14,036 nt of DNA from Lachnospiraceae bacterium (GTDB taxonomy: Bacteria > Bacillota > Clostridia > Lachnospirales > Lachnospiraceae): the NCBI GenBank assembly GCA_003447295.1, contig DLZQ01000045.1:5025-19060 (forward strand). Direction: 5' to 3'. The notes beneath the pieces were generated by a model. It worked only from the letters and a program-made list of their open reading frames with translations, searched no databases and was not told the origin of the DNA. Shown one piece after another: positions 7,521-14,036 of this stretch. Both the position numbers and the translations under genes were made by a program. Every line of letters starts with the position of its first letter. Position 1 is the first letter of the stretch.

Positions 7521-7600
7521 ACCGTAACAACGCAAGGTCTATAAATTTTGCAACCTTGCAAGAATCTTCTCCGCAATTTCTATAAAGTCTGCGTTGTTGC
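7521..7600. repeat. Inverted and direct repeats between ATPase and small-protein genes
   Basis: AACAACGCA (7526-7534) and TGCGTTGTT (7590-7598) are 9-bp inverted arms; AGACC/GGTCT forms a small hairpin at 7520-7539; TTGCAA occurs twice about 7548-7560. They could be an attenuator, a Rep-binding site or part of a replication origin for the neighbouring ATPase. No clear T-run marks a terminator. Confidence 0.4.
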
Positions 7601-7609
7601 GTTCTTCCC

Positions 7610-8590
7610 TTAAATCAGCTTCATCCTGTCCAATTCCCAGTACCATGAATTGTTGATTTTCTTTGCCCTAATGCCAAGCTCCTTCTTGGCATTTTCCAGT
7701 GTCCTCTTTGAGATTCCCTGCTCGTCAGCCATATCAAAAATCTCATTACTCTGTACCGCATTAGAAGTCTCTGCCAGCTCCCGAAGCATCTGCTTTGCCT
7801 GTTCCAATTTATTTGCTTTTGGGGCAATACCGCCAAGTACTTCATCTGCTGTAATCTCATAATCTCCCAGCCACTTAAAACCACGTTCCATCAGTTCAAA
7901 TGCCTTGGGATGTCCGAACTGTGCCAGATTATTTTTTATCTGAACAACTGCTCTGATATTGGGTTCTCCTTCCACTCTGCCGACTAGCAACACGCTCCTT
8001 GCTACCGCAAAGAAATCAAAGGAACCCATGCCCCTATAAGCCGCCTTATTACCGGATGCCTTATTCATATGACCGATAAGAATAATGGCACATTTGTATT
8101 TCTCTGCCAAAGTTCCTAAACGCTTCGTCATATCCCTTGCTTCATTTGCTCTGTTCATATCCATGCCACCACCCAAGTAGGCTTGTATCGGGTCTAAAAT
8201 CAACATCCTCGCTCCCGTCTGGATAATGGCTTCTTCCAGCCTTTCATCTGCCATAGAAAGGGATTTGTCGCTTTCATCAATTATCAATATCCTCTCACAA
8301 TCTGCACCTGCCTTTTCAAGCCTTGGCTTTACAGTATCTGCAAGCCTGTCCTCGGCAGTCTGATAAATAATGTTCATTGATTCCATCAGCTTCATATCAT
8401 TATCCAGCCCCTCTCCTTTGGATAACTTGGCAGCAATATTTAATATCAAGGGTGTCTTTCCGTCTCCAGGATCACCTTGTACGATTGTCAGCTTTCCATA
8501 AGGGATGAATGGATACCAAAGCCACTCTATCTCCTGCGACTGCACTTCTGACATCTTAATCATTTTCAGTTCTGTTTTCTTTTCTTCCAT
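7610..8590 (-). CDS. RecA/DnaB-like P-loop ATPase of mobile element (RepA-type)
   Basis: A 326-residue cytosolic ATPase. Walker A is GDPGDGKT at 39-46 (followed by Pro where Ser/Thr/Met is more usual), Walker B is RMLILDPIQAYLG at 128-140 with Asp133, and LIGHMNK at 171-177 lies where RecA-fold ATPases place a sensor residue. The C-terminal ~70 residues (QAKQMLRELAE ... ISKRTLENAKKELGI ... NSWYWEL) look like a winged-helix DNA-binding unit. Proteins of this AAA_25/RepA type act in replication or maintenance of plasmids and integrative mobilizable elements, probably as hexameric helicase-like motors. A good GGAGGACTTT ribosome-binding site precedes ATG 8590. It lies between integrase and mobilization genes, as usual in such elements, and appears intact. 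Confidence 0.88.
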   Translation of the reverse strand: MEEKKTELKMIKMSEVQSQEIEWLWYPFIPYGKLTIVQGDPGDGKTPLILNIAAKLSKGEGLDNDMKLMESMNIIYQTAEDRLADTVKPRLEKAGADCERILIIDESDKSLSMADERLEEAIIQTGARMLILDPIQAYLGGGMDMNRANEARDMTKRLGTLAEKYKCAIILIGHMNKASGNKAAYRGMGSFDFFAVARSVLLVGRVEGEPNIRAVVQIKNNLAQFGHPKAFELMERGFKWLGDYEITADEVLGGIAPKANKLEQAKQMLRELAETSNAVQSNEIFDMADEQGISKRTLENAKKELGIRAKKINNSWYWELDRMKLI

Positions 8591-8630
8591 AAAGTCCTCC
8601 GTTTCCTAAAATCTCATTGTCACACGGAAG

Positions 8631-8684
8631 AACCTCTGTTATACTTATGCTGTGATTACATAGGTAACAGAGGTTTTCCTGTTA
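8631..8684. promoter_or_regulatory. Mutually exclusive hairpins between integrase and ATPase genes
   Basis: Three arms: AACCTCTGTTA (8631-8641), TAACAGAGGTT (8665-8675) and CCTGTTA (8678-8684). The middle arm can pair with either outer one. A further pair, TGTGAT (8651-8656)/ATCACA (8684-8689), overlaps. This is an attenuator-like layout in the untranslated leader between the two genes. There is no obvious T-tract, so function is open. Confidence 0.4.
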
Positions 8685-8693
8685 TCACAAGTC

Positions 8694-9359
8694 CTAGCAG
8701 TTGCCGCTGTTAGGGCTTTTCTCTTTTTCAAAATCCAGCATATCCGCTACTTTTCTTTGTTGGTTCGGATATAAGTGTCCGTAAGTATTTAATGTGATAC
8801 GTATATCTTTGTGTCCCACCCTCTCCTTTATCAGAATGGGCTCAATTCCTTTATTGATTAAGTACGCCACATGAGAATGTCTCAAATCGTGAACTCTGAT
8901 TTTCTTTACTCCTGCTTTCTCCATTTGGTGCTTCATCTTGTGCTGTACTGCTTCCTGCACAATGGGGAAGAGTCTTTCATTCTCCGGCATCCCATAATGA
9001 CTATCTATAAAATCCTTAATCTCCTGTTTAAGAAACTCTGGTATTTCTATCAGTCTTACAGATTGCTTCGTCTTAGGCTCCGTAATCACATCCTGCCTTT
9101 CTGTTCGATAGTAAGTCTTGGTAATGCTGATTTGATTTCTTTCAAAATCAACATCCTTTGGTGTAAGTGCCAACAACTCTCCAATTCTACACCCCGTCCA
9201 AAAGATTATTTCAAAGATAAGATAGTATCTGCTTCCCGGTTCCATCGTCTGTATGAACTTTTGGTACTCATCTACTGTCCAGAAATCCAGACTTCTGTTA
9301 TCCGAACTTCCCATACGCTTAACTTTTTTACAAGGATTTGTGTGTAAATCGTAAATTCG
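8694..9359 (-). pseudogene. Tyrosine site-specific integrase, N-terminally truncated (int2)
   Basis: The frame encodes the end of a core-binding domain (RIYDLHTNPCKKVKRM) and a complete tyrosine-recombinase catalytic domain: Arg in WTGCRIGELLAL, His/Arg in VHDLRHSH, His in ERVGHKDI, nucleophile Tyr in LNTYGHLYP. Homology begins at about 9359; the frame upstream runs into a stop at 9380-9378. From the first ATG (9314) 206 residues would be made, roughly half of a full-length enzyme, lacking the arm-binding domain and most of the core-binding domain. It is clearly related to int1 (shared LALTPKDxDFE, VKKIRxHDxRHSH, HLYPNxxxxVxDM patterns) but diverged. No excisionase gene is visible next to it. 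It is therefore likely inactive, leaving the element unable to excise itself. Confidence 0.82.
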
Positions 9360-9361
9360 TT

Positions 9362-9442
9362 GTGGAAACGATACAATTTAAGCTCCAGTATCACAGAGAT
9401 CCCGAACGAGCAGAACAGATAAAACAGATTAAAGGATGGTAA
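9362..9442 (+). pseudogene. Possible C-terminal scrap of an unidentified gene
   Basis: Starting exactly where the integrase homology ends, the plus strand reads VETIQFKLQYHRDPERAEQIKQIKGW and stops at TAA 9440-9442. The amphipathic, charged composition looks like a real protein C-terminus rather than chance, and its left end coincides with the int2 break, suggesting a deletion junction between two genes. I do not recognise the family. Confidence 0.35.
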
Positions 9443-9491
9443 AGTATACTTTCCATAGCTGATTCAGCATATTATATAATAAACTTTTTTC

Positions 9492-9520
9492 TTGACATAT
9501 TGCATAGTTTATGATATTGT
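9492..9520 (+). promoter_or_regulatory. Promoter of the Panacea/membrane-protein operon
   Basis: A perfect -35 TTGACA (9492-9497), 17-bp spacer and -10 TATTGT (9515-9520) lie about 37 bp before the start codon. Nearby symmetric elements, GCTGA-T-TCAGC (about 9460-9470) and ATTATATAAT just upstream, could bind a regulator such as the antitoxin itself; this is inference. Confidence 0.7.
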
Positions 9521-9557
9521 GATACATTATTTTTACGGAGAAGAGAGGAGGATGCAC

Positions 9558-9980
9558 ATGGCTTATTCAGCAATTACAATAGCTAATTATATTATAAATA
9601 AGTGCACGGAAGATCAGCAACCTATTTCAAATCTTCAATTACAAAAAATTCTCTATTACGTTCAGCGTGATTCACTACGACAGGGAACACCTGCATTTGA
9701 TGATATTATCGAAGCTTGGCAGTTCGGTCCAGTTGTACCAAATGTATACTATATTTACTGTGGATTTGGTGCAATGAAAATCAATCTTAGATTTGAAGAA
9801 ACTATTAATGATACTCTACGTGCAATTATTGATAAAATTGTAGAAGCAAAACGTATGCTTGATCCTTGGGTTTTGGTTGAAGAAACTCATGCAAAGGGAA
9901 AAGCTTGGGCTGAAATCTACAATGATGGTACTGGGAATCATTGTGAAATACCACAGTCCCTAATTAAATTAAAAGGATAA
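9558..9980 (+). CDS. Panacea/SocA-domain (DUF4065) antitoxin-like protein
   Basis: A 140-residue protein with the DUF4065 signature: ISNLQLQKILYYVQ at about 23-36, FDDIIEAWQFGPVVPNVY at 47-64, and a C-terminal half with VLVEETHAKGKAWAEIY (105-121). The domain occurs in SocA, a proteolytic adaptor antitoxin, and in the Panacea antitoxins, which neutralise many unrelated toxins encoded beside them. The frame opens at 9492, but the real start is ATG 9558, 6 bases after AGAGGAGG; upstream codons overlap the promoter. The membrane-protein gene follows after 4 bases, with its ribosome-binding site inside this gene's end, so the two are coupled. The AT-rich composition contrasts with tuf/fusA and suggests acquisition. 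Expected role: immunity to the partner protein, inferred from gene order. Confidence 0.87.
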   Translation: MAYSAITIANYIINKCTEDQQPISNLQLQKILYYVQRDSLRQGTPAFDDIIEAWQFGPVVPNVYYIYCGFGAMKINLRFEETINDTLRAIIDKIVEAKRMLDPWVLVEETHAKGKAWAEIYNDGTGNHCEIPQSLIKLKG

Positions 9981-9984
9981 ATGA

Positions 9985-10896
9985 ATGTCAAATTTAAACG
10001 AACAACAAAAACGAAATGCTCTTACAGATTTATTAATCGAACTTAGTTCCGCTCAAGATTTATTAAAAGATAATAGGAAACGAAGTGATTATTACCGGAA
10101 GTTAGAAAGTATTTATTATGATGCAGATACTGATAACTTCCGGCATTATTATTCTGATATATTTGCTGCGCTAACTTTTATTGACTCATCTACATCTAGC
10201 GGAAATCTTGATATTTTAGCACAGAATATGCAGGGTATTAAAGATGGATATCGTTCTAAAAATGTTGATGCAAATGGTAATCCTATTAATATCGAAAAAG
10301 AGATCAACAAACTTTATGATCACACCAATTTAGATATTGCACGTATTAATTATACGAAACGTTTTACTAATGAAACTCAATCTAAATTGGCACAAAATAA
10401 AGTTTTGTTAAATAATCTTCAATCACAACAACAACAATCGGATGTCGAGAGAGAAAATGCATTTAACGCCATAAGGATAGAAGCAGCTCAATCTCAACAA
10501 GAATCCAAGGATAACCAAGCAAAGATGCAAAGTGAATATATCACAATTCTTGGCATCTTCGCTTCCATTGTTTTAGCATTTACAGGAGGAATGACATTTT
10601 CAACATCAGTATTAGAAAATATTTCTTCCTCCTCAATTTATCGTATTATCGTTATTTCCTTAATTCTTGGACTAATTTTGTTTAATGTAATTTGGTTACT
10701 TATAGATTTCTTGCGAGATATTAACGGGAAAACCATTAGAAAATGGTGGATAATTTTACTACTCAATTTCCTTATTATCGCAGGAATTGCATTTATGTAT
10801 TTTGCATATAAAGGTCAATGGATAAAACCTGATCCTATTAATACTCCAACTCATATTGAAAATTCTATTTCAGATTCCGAGAATACGCAAGTATAA
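9985..10896 (+). CDS. Three-helix membrane protein, putative toxin/effector partner of Panacea gene
   Basis: A 303-residue protein. Residues 1-120 are soluble and mainly helical; 125-184 is Gln-rich and heptad-like (QSKLAQNKVLLNNLQSQQQQ), probably coiled coil; membrane helices lie at about 186-208 (ITILGIFASIVLAF...), 219-243 (IYRIIVISLILGLILFNVIW) and 254-275 (WWIILLLNFLIIAGIAFMYF); a short polar tail ends the protein. There is no signal peptide, so the N-terminal part is likely cytoplasmic. I recognise no named family or enzymatic motif. The AAAAGGA ribosome-binding site spans the upstream stop, and a strong terminator follows, so it is the last gene of a two-gene operon. Position downstream of a Panacea antitoxin suggests a membrane-acting toxin or abortive-infection effector; this is inference. 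A non-toxic membrane partner cannot be excluded. Confidence 0.85.
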   Translation: MSNLNEQQKRNALTDLLIELSSAQDLLKDNRKRSDYYRKLESIYYDADTDNFRHYYSDIFAALTFIDSSTSSGNLDILAQNMQGIKDGYRSKNVDANGNPINIEKEINKLYDHTNLDIARINYTKRFTNETQSKLAQNKVLLNNLQSQQQQSDVERENAFNAIRIEAAQSQQESKDNQAKMQSEYITILGIFASIVLAFTGGMTFSTSVLENISSSSIYRIIVISLILGLILFNVIWLLIDFLRDINGKTIRKWWIILLLNFLIIAGIAFMYFAYKGQWIKPDPINTPTHIENSISDSENTQV

Positions 10897-10897
10897 G

Positions 10898-10936
10898 AAA
10901 AAGACAATTAGATTGTTTAATCTACTTGTCTTTTTT
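10898..10936 (+). terminator. Terminator of the Panacea/membrane-protein operon
   Basis: Two bases after the stop codon, AAAAAGACAA-T-TAGATT-GTTT-AATCTA-C-TTGTCTTTTTT forms a long stem with a TTTTTT tail. The A-run at its other side means it may also act on minus-strand transcripts. Confidence 0.85.
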
Positions 10937-10940
10937 ATTT

Positions 10941-10960
10941 TTGGCACCGTTTTGGCACCG
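10941..10960. repeat. 20-bp tandem motif, right copy
   Basis: TTGGCACCGTTTTGGCACCG is identical to and in the same orientation as 3050-3069. It lies 98 bp inside the tuf stop codon. It is a candidate integrase arm-type site of the right element end. Confidence 0.75.
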
Positions 10961-10990
10961 CTGACCACACTTTCACTGTTATTCAGACGT

Positions 10991-11022
10991 AAAAAAGCTC
11001 CCAGAGGAAAACCTCTGGAAGC
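10991..11022 (-). terminator. tuf terminator
   Basis: On the minus strand GGCTTCCAGAGG-TTTT-CCTCTGGGAGC is followed by TTTTTT (10996-10991), about 40 bp after the tuf stop. It is a strong intrinsic terminator. It differs in sequence from the one behind the tuf fragment at 2824-2860, so the two tuf tails have separate origins. Confidence 0.88.
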
Positions 11023-11058
11023 CTTGATTTTATTGCATTTATAAATAATCAATTATGA

Positions 11059-11112
11059 TTACTCAATGATTGTAGCAACACGTCCTGAACCTACAGTACG
11101 TCCACCCTCACG
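11059..11112 (-). other. Proximal attachment-site half within tuf 3' end
   Basis: These last 18 codons match the fragment at 2894-2947 in protein and at 46 of 54 bases. The uninterrupted 17-bp identity is 11066-11082; extending it by 8 bp towards the stop codon costs one mismatch. Exact crossover point unknown. Confidence 0.7.
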
Positions 11113-12246
11113 GATAGCGAAGGTAAGACCCTGCTCCATAGCGATGGGATGGATCAGTTCGATGGTCATTTCTACGTTATCACCAGGCATGCACATCTCA
11201 ACACCAGCGGGCAGTTCGCAAACGCCGGTAACGTCGGTGGTTCTGAAGTAGAACTGAGGACGATAGTTGTTGAAGAAAGGAGTATGACGTCCACCTTCAT
11301 CCTTGGTCAGAACGTAAACCTGAGCGGTAAACTTTCTGTGGCAGGTAACAGTACCGGGCTTAGCCAGAACCTGTCCTCTTTCGATTTCAGTTCTCTGGAT
11401 ACCACGAAGCAGAGCACCGATGTTATCACCAGCCTGTGCCTCATCCAGCATCTTACGGAACATTTCGATACCGGTTACAACAGTCTTCTTGGTCTCTTCC
11501 TTGATACCAACGATTTCAACTTCATCATTCAGATGCAGAACACCACGCTCTACACGACCGGTAGCAACGGTACCACGACCGGTAATGGTGAATACGTCCT
11601 CGACAGGCATCAGGAAAGGCTTATCAGTATCACGCTGAGGATCAGGGATATAAGAATCTACAGTATCCATCAGTTCCATGATCTTGTCTCCCCACTCGCT
11701 GCTGGGATCTTCCAGAGCCTTCAGAGCGGAACCCTTGATGATAGGGCAGTCATTGAAGTCGTACTCTTCCAGCTGCTCGGTTACTTCCATCTCAACCAGC
11801 TCGATCAGCTCGGGATCGTCAACCATATCACACTTGTTCAGGAATACGATGATGTAAGGAACGCCTACCTGACGGGACAGAAGGATGTGCTCCTTGGTCT
11901 GAGCCATAACACCATCAGTAGCAGCTACAACGAGGATAGCACCATCCATCTGTGCAGCACCGGTGATCATGTTCTTAACGTAGTCAGCATGGCCCGGGCA
12001 GTCAACGTGTGCATAGTGTCTCTTTTCGGTCTGGTACTCGATGTGAGCGGTAGAAATGGTAATACCACGCTCTCTCTCTTCGGGAGCCTTATCGATGTTA
12101 TCGAAGTCAACCTTCTCGTTACCAGGTACTCTCTCGGAAAGAACCTTGGAGATTGCAGCGGTCAGAGTAGTTTTACCATGGTCAACGTGACCGATGGTAC
12201 CAATGTTACAATGGGGCTTTGTTCTGTCAAATTTAGCTTTAGCCAT
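11059..12246 (-). CDS. tuf: Translation elongation factor Tu
   Basis: A complete 395-residue EF-Tu, the GTPase that delivers aminoacyl-tRNA to the ribosome. The GTP-binding motifs are all present: GHVDHGKT (19-26), GITIS with effector Thr (61-65), DCPGH (82-86), NKCD (137-140) and SAL (173-175). Domains II and III follow, ending [11 protein letters not shown]. The ATG at 12246 is preceded by AAGGAGGACTTAA. It follows fusA by 116 bp in the str-operon order and has its own promoter in that gap. The last 54 bp serve as one side of the putative integration junction: the C-terminus is unchanged in protein terms, so any insertion here left a working gene with a new tail and terminator. Confidence 0.98.
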   Translation of the reverse strand: MAKAKFDRTKPHCNIGTIGHVDHGKTTLTAAISKVLSERVPGNEKVDFDNIDKAPEERERGITISTAHIEYQTEKRHYAHVDCPGHADYVKNMITGAAQMDGAILVVAATDGVMAQTKEHILLSRQVGVPYIIVFLNKCDMVDDPELIELVEMEVTEQLEEYDFNDCPIIKGSALKALEDPSSEWGDKIMELMDTVDSYIPDPQRDTDKPFLMPVEDVFTITGRGTVATGRVERGVLHLNDEVEIVGIKEETKKTVVTGIEMFRKMLDEAQAGDNIGALLRGIQRTEIERGQVLAKPGTVTCHRKFTAQVYVLTKDEGGRHTPFFNNYRPQFYFRTTDVTGVCELPAGVEMCMPGDNVEMTIELIHPIAMEQGLTFAIREGGRTVGSGRVATIIE

Positions 12247-12306
12247 TATTTAAGTCCTCCTTAAAATAATTAAACAGTTTCGTAGTTTTATTTTTTTAAC
12301 TCGCTA

Positions 12307-12341
12307 CCTCTGATTATATTAAATAATCAGAGGTTTTTCAA
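12307..12341 (-). promoter_or_regulatory. tuf: tuf promoter embedded in an 11-bp-arm palindrome
   Basis: On the minus strand TTGAAA (12341-12336), a 17-bp spacer and a perfect TATAAT (12318-12313) form a strong promoter in the fusA-tuf gap. The palindrome CCTCTGATTAT-ATTAA-ATAATCAGAGG (12307-12333) covers the spacer and -10. It is not a fusA terminator, as no T-run follows on the minus strand; tuf can thus be read from this promoter and from fusA read-through. Confidence 0.78.
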
Positions 12342-12362
12342 GTCATTTTATTGATTTAATAC

Positions 12363-14036
12363 TTATTTTGCTTTTGCAGCAAGAACCTTGTCCTGAACGT
12401 TCTTAGGAACGGGCTCATACTTTTCGAAGAACATGGAGTAGTTACCACGACCCTGAGTCTTGGAACGCAGGTCTGTGGAATAACCGAACATCTCAGCAAG
12501 GGGTACGTATGCTTTAACCATCTTACCACCGCCGATGTCTTCCATACCTTCTACACGACCACGACGGGAGTTCAAGTCACCGATTACATCGCCCATGTAT
12601 TCCTCAGGCATGGTAACCTCAACCTTCATGATCGGCTCGAGCAGTACAGGAGCTGCCTTCTGCATTGCTTCCTTGAATGCCATGGAACCTGCAATGTGGA
12701 ATGCCATCTCGGAGGAGTCGACCTCATGATAGGATCCATCATATACGTTCGCATGAACACCCAGTACAGGGAATCCACCCAGGATACCAGCTCTTGCTGC
12801 TTCCTGAATACCTTCACCGATGGGAGGAATGTATTCCTTAGGAATAGCACCACCGACAACGGTAGATTCGAATAACAGGGTAGGAGGATCGTTGATCAGA
12901 ATGTTTGCCTTAGGATCATAGTCAAACTTCTCACAGTTAGCCTCCAGGGGCTCGAACTTAACTTTACAATGACCATACTGTCCACGTCCACCGGACTGTT
13001 TTGCATATTTGTATTCCTGATCAACAGCCTTGGTGAAGGTCTCCTTGTAAGCAACCTGAGGAGCACCTACGTTAGCTTCTACATGGAACTCACGAAGCAG
13101 ACGGTCAACAATGATCTCCAGATGTAACTCACCCATGCCGGCGATGATGGTCTGACCGGTCTCCTGATTGGTATGAGCACGGAAAGTAGGATCTTCTTCT
13201 GCCAGTTTTGCAAGAGCCTCACCCATCTTGCCCTGACCGGCTTTGGTCTTAGGCTCGATAGCCAGCTCGATAACGGGCTCAGGGAACTCCATGGACTCCA
13301 GGATTACAGGGTGCTGCTCATCACAGATGGTATCACCGGTAGTGGTGAATTTGAAACCAACTGCTGCTGCGATATCACCGGAGTAAACCTTTTCCAGCTC
13401 TGCACGCTTGTTCGCATGCATCTGCAGGATACGTCCTACACGTTCCTTCTTGTCCTTAGTAGCATTGAGTACATAAGAACCGGAATTCAGAGTACCGGAA
13501 TATACACGGAAGTAAGCAAGCTTACCTACGAACGGGTCGGTCATGATCTTGAATGCAAGTGCAGCGAAAGGCTCTTCATCGGAGGACTTTCTCTCTACTT
13601 CATTACCATCAAGGTCAACACCCTTAATAGCCGGTACATCCAAAGGAGAAGGCATATACTCGATAATAGCATCCAGGAGCTTCTGAACGCCCTTATTTCT
13701 GTAAGCAGTACCGCAACATACAGGAACGGCTCTGCACTCACAGGTAGCTTTTCTCAAAGCAGCCTTCATCTCTTCAACGGAAGGAATTTCACCTTCCAGA
13801 TACATCATTGTCAGATCATCATCAAGCTCACAAACCTTTTCAATGAGCTCGTCATGATATAAAGCAGCCTCATCAGCCATATCTCCAAGATCATCGGTAA
13901 CGGTAATATCGTCACCCTTCTCATCGTTGTAGATATAAGCCTTCATCTCGAACAGATCGATGATTCCCTTGAACTCATCTTCCTTACCGATAGGTAACTG
14001 AAGGCAGATAGCGTTCTTACCAAGTCTGGTACGGAT
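12363..14036 (-). CDS. fusA: Translation elongation factor G, 5' end beyond window
   Basis: The minus-strand frame is open from the window edge to TAA 12365-12363, giving 557 residues of an expected roughly 690-700. The visible part begins in the late G domain ([20 protein letters not shown]) and continues through domain II ([15 protein letters not shown]), domain III ([13 protein letters not shown]), domain IV ([30 protein letters not shown]) and domain V ([32 protein letters not shown]), ending VLAAKAK. An internal Met at 13946 is not the start. EF-G drives ribosomal translocation and, with ribosome recycling factor, recycling. It lies directly upstream of tuf, the usual str-operon order. 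Confidence 0.97.
   Translation of the reverse strand: MRTRLGKNAICLQLPIGKEDEFKGIIDLFEMKAYIYNDEKGDDITVTDDLGDMADEAALYHDELIEKVCELDDDLTMMYLEGEIPSVEEMKAALRKATCECRAVPVCCGTAYRNKGVQKLLDAIIEYMPSPLDVPAIKGVDLDGNEVERKSSDEEPFAALAFKIMTDPFVGKLAYFRVYSGTLNSGSYVLNATKDKKERVGRILQMHANKRAELEKVYSGDIAAAVGFKFTTTGDTICDEQHPVILESMEFPEPVIELAIEPKTKAGQGKMGEALAKLAEEDPTFRAHTNQETGQTIIAGMGELHLEIIVDRLLREFHVEANVGAPQVAYKETFTKAVDQEYKYAKQSGGRGQYGHCKVKFEPLEANCEKFDYDPKANILINDPPTLLFESTVVGGAIPKEYIPPIGEGIQEAARAGILGGFPVLGVHANVYDGSYHEVDSSEMAFHIAGSMAFKEAMQKAAPVLLEPIMKVEVTMPEEYMGDVIGDLNSRRGRVEGMEDIGGGKMVKAYVPLAEMFGYSTDLRSKTQGRGNYSMFFEKYEPVPKNVQDKVLAAKAK

Noticed and set aside
10870..11052. Minus-strand 60-codon frame containing GAKTVPK
   Set aside because: It spans the tuf terminator and the operon terminator and has no supported start. 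GAKTVPK may be an integrase-tail relic but is better treated as part of the 20-bp repeat.
11149..12264. Long plus-strand open frame opposite tuf (371 codons)
   Set aside because: It is the antisense of tuf, whose codon bias keeps the opposite frame open. It has no ribosome-binding site or recognisable domain.
12307..12338. Hairpin followed by TTTTT as a terminator between fusA and tuf
   Set aside because: The T-run is on the plus strand; for minus-strand fusA transcripts the hairpin is followed by TAGCGAG. It coincides with a tuf promoter instead.
13173..13862. Plus-strand open frame opposite fusA (229 codons)
   Set aside because: It is a shadow of the EF-G coding strand, with no protein-like features of its own.

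Overview
The window looks like chromosomal DNA of a Gram-positive Clostridia member, most likely Lachnospiraceae. I infer this from protein style only: an EF-G/EF-Tu pair at the right edge, BlaI/M56 sensor modules, and a MobA/MobL-type mobilizable element with its ATPase and a small 'complexin-2-like' protein. The right end (11059-14036) is a housekeeping str-operon fragment, fusA (5' end cut by the window edge) followed by a complete tuf, both on the minus strand. Everything to the left of tuf is accessory DNA stacked on the tuf 3' end.

From left to right: (i) 1-1303, minus strand: a BlaI-type repressor and its M56 (BlaR1-like) membrane protease, the latter running off the window, behind a promoter with two 17-bp operators. 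(ii) 1491-2825: two gene remnants joined, the C-terminal coiled-coil tail of a mobilization protein (minus) butted against a tyrosine integrase that has lost its N-terminus (plus). (iii) 2829-2947: a transcription terminator and a 54-bp second copy of the 3' end of tuf. (iv) 3162-6145: a second, complete BlaI/M56 pair with the same promoter/operator layout. (v) 6254-9359: a decayed mobilizable element with a 3'-truncated MobA/MobL relaxase, a hairpin-rich oriT-like zone, a small conserved protein, a RecA-like ATPase and a second N-terminally truncated integrase. (vi) 9492-10935: an AT-rich two-gene cargo operon with its own promoter and terminator, encoding a Panacea/SocA (DUF4065) antitoxin-like protein and a three-helix membrane protein. 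(vii) the tuf terminator, tuf and fusA.

The main structural reading is that the tuf 3' end is an integration site. The intact tuf tail (11059-11112) and the tuf-tail fragment (2894-2947) share a 17-bp core and flank about 8.2 kb. About 100 bp inside each boundary lies an identical 20-bp tandem motif in the same orientation. The element has lost full-length integrase and relaxase genes but keeps an oriT-like region and intact-looking cargo, so it is probably immobile by itself.

The best candidate for an under-described system is the Panacea-domain gene plus its 303-residue membrane partner (9558-10896), which has the layout of a toxin-antitoxin or phage-defence pair with a membrane-acting effector. 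The second point of interest is the pair of BlaI/M56 modules: their near-identical operators predict cross-regulation, and the sensor of the complete one has no visible penicillin-binding domain.
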